Shown piece by piece: positions 5,560 through 6,686 of a stretch of DNA of 6,686 nt. Both the position numbers and the translations under genes were made by a program. The DNA lies in contig JAKMFY010000164.1 in NCBI GenBank assembly GCA_022425185.1, positions 1 through 6,686 on the forward strand, given 5' to 3'. Below the pieces are notes generated by a model. It made no database searches, had not been told where the DNA came from, and saw nothing but the letters and a program-made list of their open reading frames with translations. The stretch's first letter is position 1. Each line of letters begins with the position of its first letter. The DNA is from Candidatus Poseidoniaceae archaeon (GTDB lineage: Archaea; Thermoplasmatota; Poseidoniia; Poseidoniales; Poseidoniaceae).

Positions 5560-5583
5560 GCTCGGCCGTTTTGGCTTCAAATC

Positions 5584-6579
5584 ATGTCCGATGAAGAGAA
5601 TGTGGCAGAGGCGGAACCAGAAACAACGGAATCCGTCCCAATTCTGGATGAAGACCGTGATGAAATCATGAAGGATATGACGCTTGAACAGCGTCAAGAA
5701 GCGTTGAAGCGTTCCCGTTGGAACGTTTTTCTTTATCTTGGATTGGCAGCATTGATGTTCGGATTCGCTCTTTTCCCGTTCCCATTTACCGCAGAACCGG
5801 TTGGAAATTCATACGAACAAGACCTCGGATTCGTTTGGGGAGCACCATTGGATGGTGAAGATTTCACAGACGTTCCTATTGAAATTGAAGTGACTGCAAC
5901 AAATCCTCCAGCAAATCCAGATGCGAGAATTGCTGTTTATATGATCAATTCAGATGAATGTACTTCGAATGATATCTTGGAACTTAAGCGGGATGCGCGG
6001 ACGGAACCAAGCCATGATAATCAATTCCAAATGTCGAATAAAGCACCGATTGTTGATGAAATCGTAACCTTTGAATTCAACGTCGATGGAGGCGGACAGT
6101 GCCTCTTTGCAGAATACGTTGACAAGGACGACACAAGCGACATTCTCATCGGTGGAATGGACATTGATGGAAGCATGTGGCCCAATCAAATCTGGGCAGG
6201 TATCTTCGCAATCCTCTTCCTCAGTCTATCCGCATTCGCCTTCATTGGAGCGCAAAAGCATGGGGCTGGTGTCAAAGCATTGACTGAACCGAGCAAGAAA
6301 TCCACAGAAGAAGAAGTCCTCGAACAGACGGCTGGCCCATCAGGTCCACCGCCATCGAAGGGTCCAAGCGGACCGCCCCAAGCAGGTCCAAGTGGTCCTC
6401 CAGAATCATCAGGTCCAGCCGGTCCACCAGAGCCTCATGCACCAGAGGCAGTATCGAATGAACCGACCTTCGAGGCTGCAGAGAATGGTTACTTTTTCCG
6501 CAAGATGCCAGATGGTACTTACGATCAAACCGTCTACGTGCAAGCGGAAGACGGCTCCTACGTTCCGTATCAAGAATGA
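5584..6579 (+). CDS. Two-span membrane protein with Gly-Pro-rich cytoplasmic tail
   Basis: This 331-aa protein matches no family I recognise. Its architecture is clear: an acidic N terminus (residues 1-30), a positively charged RQEALKRSR, TM1 at about 47-68 (rich in Phe, Leu and Ala), an acidic loop at about 70-202 with two cysteines (126 and 173) that could pair, and TM2 at about 203-223. A long tail follows, beginning with basic residues (QKHGAGVK). The positive-inside rule places both termini in the cytoplasm and the 130-residue loop outside. The outside part looks like a beta-sandwich sensor or adhesion domain (IEIEVTATNPP, ARIAVYMI, VTFEFNVDGGGQCLF), which is inference. Residues 251-284 carry four GP(S/A)GPP repeats. 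The last 32 residues hold two DG(T/S)Y units. It diverges from rimK and ends in Glu. Confidence 0.85.
   Translation: MSDEENVAEAEPETTESVPILDEDRDEIMKDMTLEQRQEALKRSRWNVFLYLGLAALMFGFALFPFPFTAEPVGNSYEQDLGFVWGAPLDGEDFTDVPIEIEVTATNPPANPDARIAVYMINSDECTSNDILELKRDARTEPSHDNQFQMSNKAPIVDEIVTFEFNVDGGGQCLFAEYVDKDDTSDILIGGMDIDGSMWPNQIWAGIFAILFLSLSAFAFIGAQKHGAGVKALTEPSKKSTEEEVLEQTAGPSGPPPSKGPSGPPQAGPSGPPESSGPAGPPEPHAPEAVSNEPTFEAAENGYFFRKMPDGTYDQTVYVQAEDGSYVPYQE
6334..6435 (+). repeat. Four in-frame GP(S/A)GPP repeats
   Basis: Residues 251-284 of the membrane protein contain GPSGPP three times and GPAGPP once, separated by 2-3 variable residues (PSK, QA, ESS). The DNA copies differ at many third positions, so the peptide is conserved rather than freshly duplicated. 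It resembles a short collagen-like or proline-rich interaction segment, here predicted on the cytoplasmic side. Confidence 0.8.
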
Positions 6580-6582
6580 ATG

Positions 6583-6609
6583 CGCAAAAACGGCCTCGTT
6601 TCTGATGCG
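6583..6609 (+). terminator. Hairpin just downstream of the membrane protein gene
   Basis: Outer arms CGCA (6583-6586) and TGCG (6606-6609) enclose an inner perfect stem AAACG-GCCT-CGTTT (6588-6601). It begins 4 nt after the stop codon, so it may mark or protect the mRNA 3' end. No long T tract follows, so its role as a terminator is uncertain. Confidence 0.3.
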
Positions 6610-6616
6610 TTCGCCA

Positions 6617-6629
6617 CTATCCTTGATAG
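6617..6629. promoter_or_regulatory. Small inverted repeat CTATC-CTT-GATAG
   Basis: Perfect 5-bp arms lie between the membrane protein gene and a possible gene start at 6663. The right arm (TTGATAG) could act as a box A giving a transcript start near 6653, just before the ATG at 6663. The repeat may be an operator overlapping that promoter, but it is short enough to occur by chance. Confidence 0.25.
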
Positions 6630-6662
6630 GGGATGAGTCCTCGACTTAGTTACGGTGAATGA

Positions 6663-6686
6663 ATGACGGATGAAGCATCCTCGCTA
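6663..6686 (+). CDS. Possible start of a further gene, cut by window edge
   Basis: An ATG at 6663 opens a frame reading MTDEASSL to the window end. GGTGA (6654-6658) ends 4 nt before it, a plausible ribosome binding site, and an AT-containing element lies about 35 nt upstream. An ATG at 6659 in another frame stops after four codons. Eight residues cannot identify a product. Confidence 0.35.

Overview
The window most likely comes from a euryarchaeon, probably a marine Thermoplasmatota lineage of the Marine Group II / Poseidoniales type. The archaeal call rests on three things. A tiny Sec61-beta type SecG gene carries the archaeal signature around AGLIRYFDEE plus one C-terminal membrane span. 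A XerA-like tyrosine recombinase is present. Several genes have AT-rich box A (TATA-like) elements about 24-29 nt upstream of the start codon, consistent with leaderless or nearly leaderless transcription. Base composition is moderate and genes are packed tightly on both strands. The finer lineage call is inference from gene style (small orphan proteins, membrane proteins with Pro/Gly-rich tails) and is only moderately secure.

Layout, left to right. Positions 2-763 (+) hold the 3' part of a DUF2071-DUF393 fusion that is cut by the window edge. Positions 832-1230 (+) encode an unrecognised 132-aa protein, which converges with only 7 nt spacing on secG (1238-1423, -). Upstream of secG on the same strand is a 276-aa orphan (1473-2303, -). 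A compact divergent promoter (about 2304-2388) separates that orphan from a 165-aa basic protein with a helix-hairpin-helix domain and a histone-H1-like Lys/Ala tail (2389-2886, +). A 60-aa putative zinc protein follows (2935-3117, +), and its 3' end overlaps the 3' end of xerA (3106-4200, -) by 12 bp. xerA lies downstream of a rimK-like ATP-grasp ligase with an extra C-terminal RCK_C-like domain (4311-5528, -). These two form a probable operon with an approximately 110-nt junction containing three adjacent hairpins. rimK diverges from a two-span membrane protein with a collagen-like GPSGPP tail (5584-6579, +), and both appear to use one near-palindromic box. A further gene may begin at 6663 and run off the window.

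No rRNA, tRNA, CRISPR array, insertion sequence or prophage was seen. The recombinase looks like a chromosomal XerA rather than a phage integrase, although no dif site was recognised. The genes do not form one obvious pathway. The items most worth following up are the RimK-RCK_C fusion, the structured rimK/xerA junction, the helix-hairpin-helix/H1-like chromatin-type protein, and the DUF2071-DUF393 fusion.
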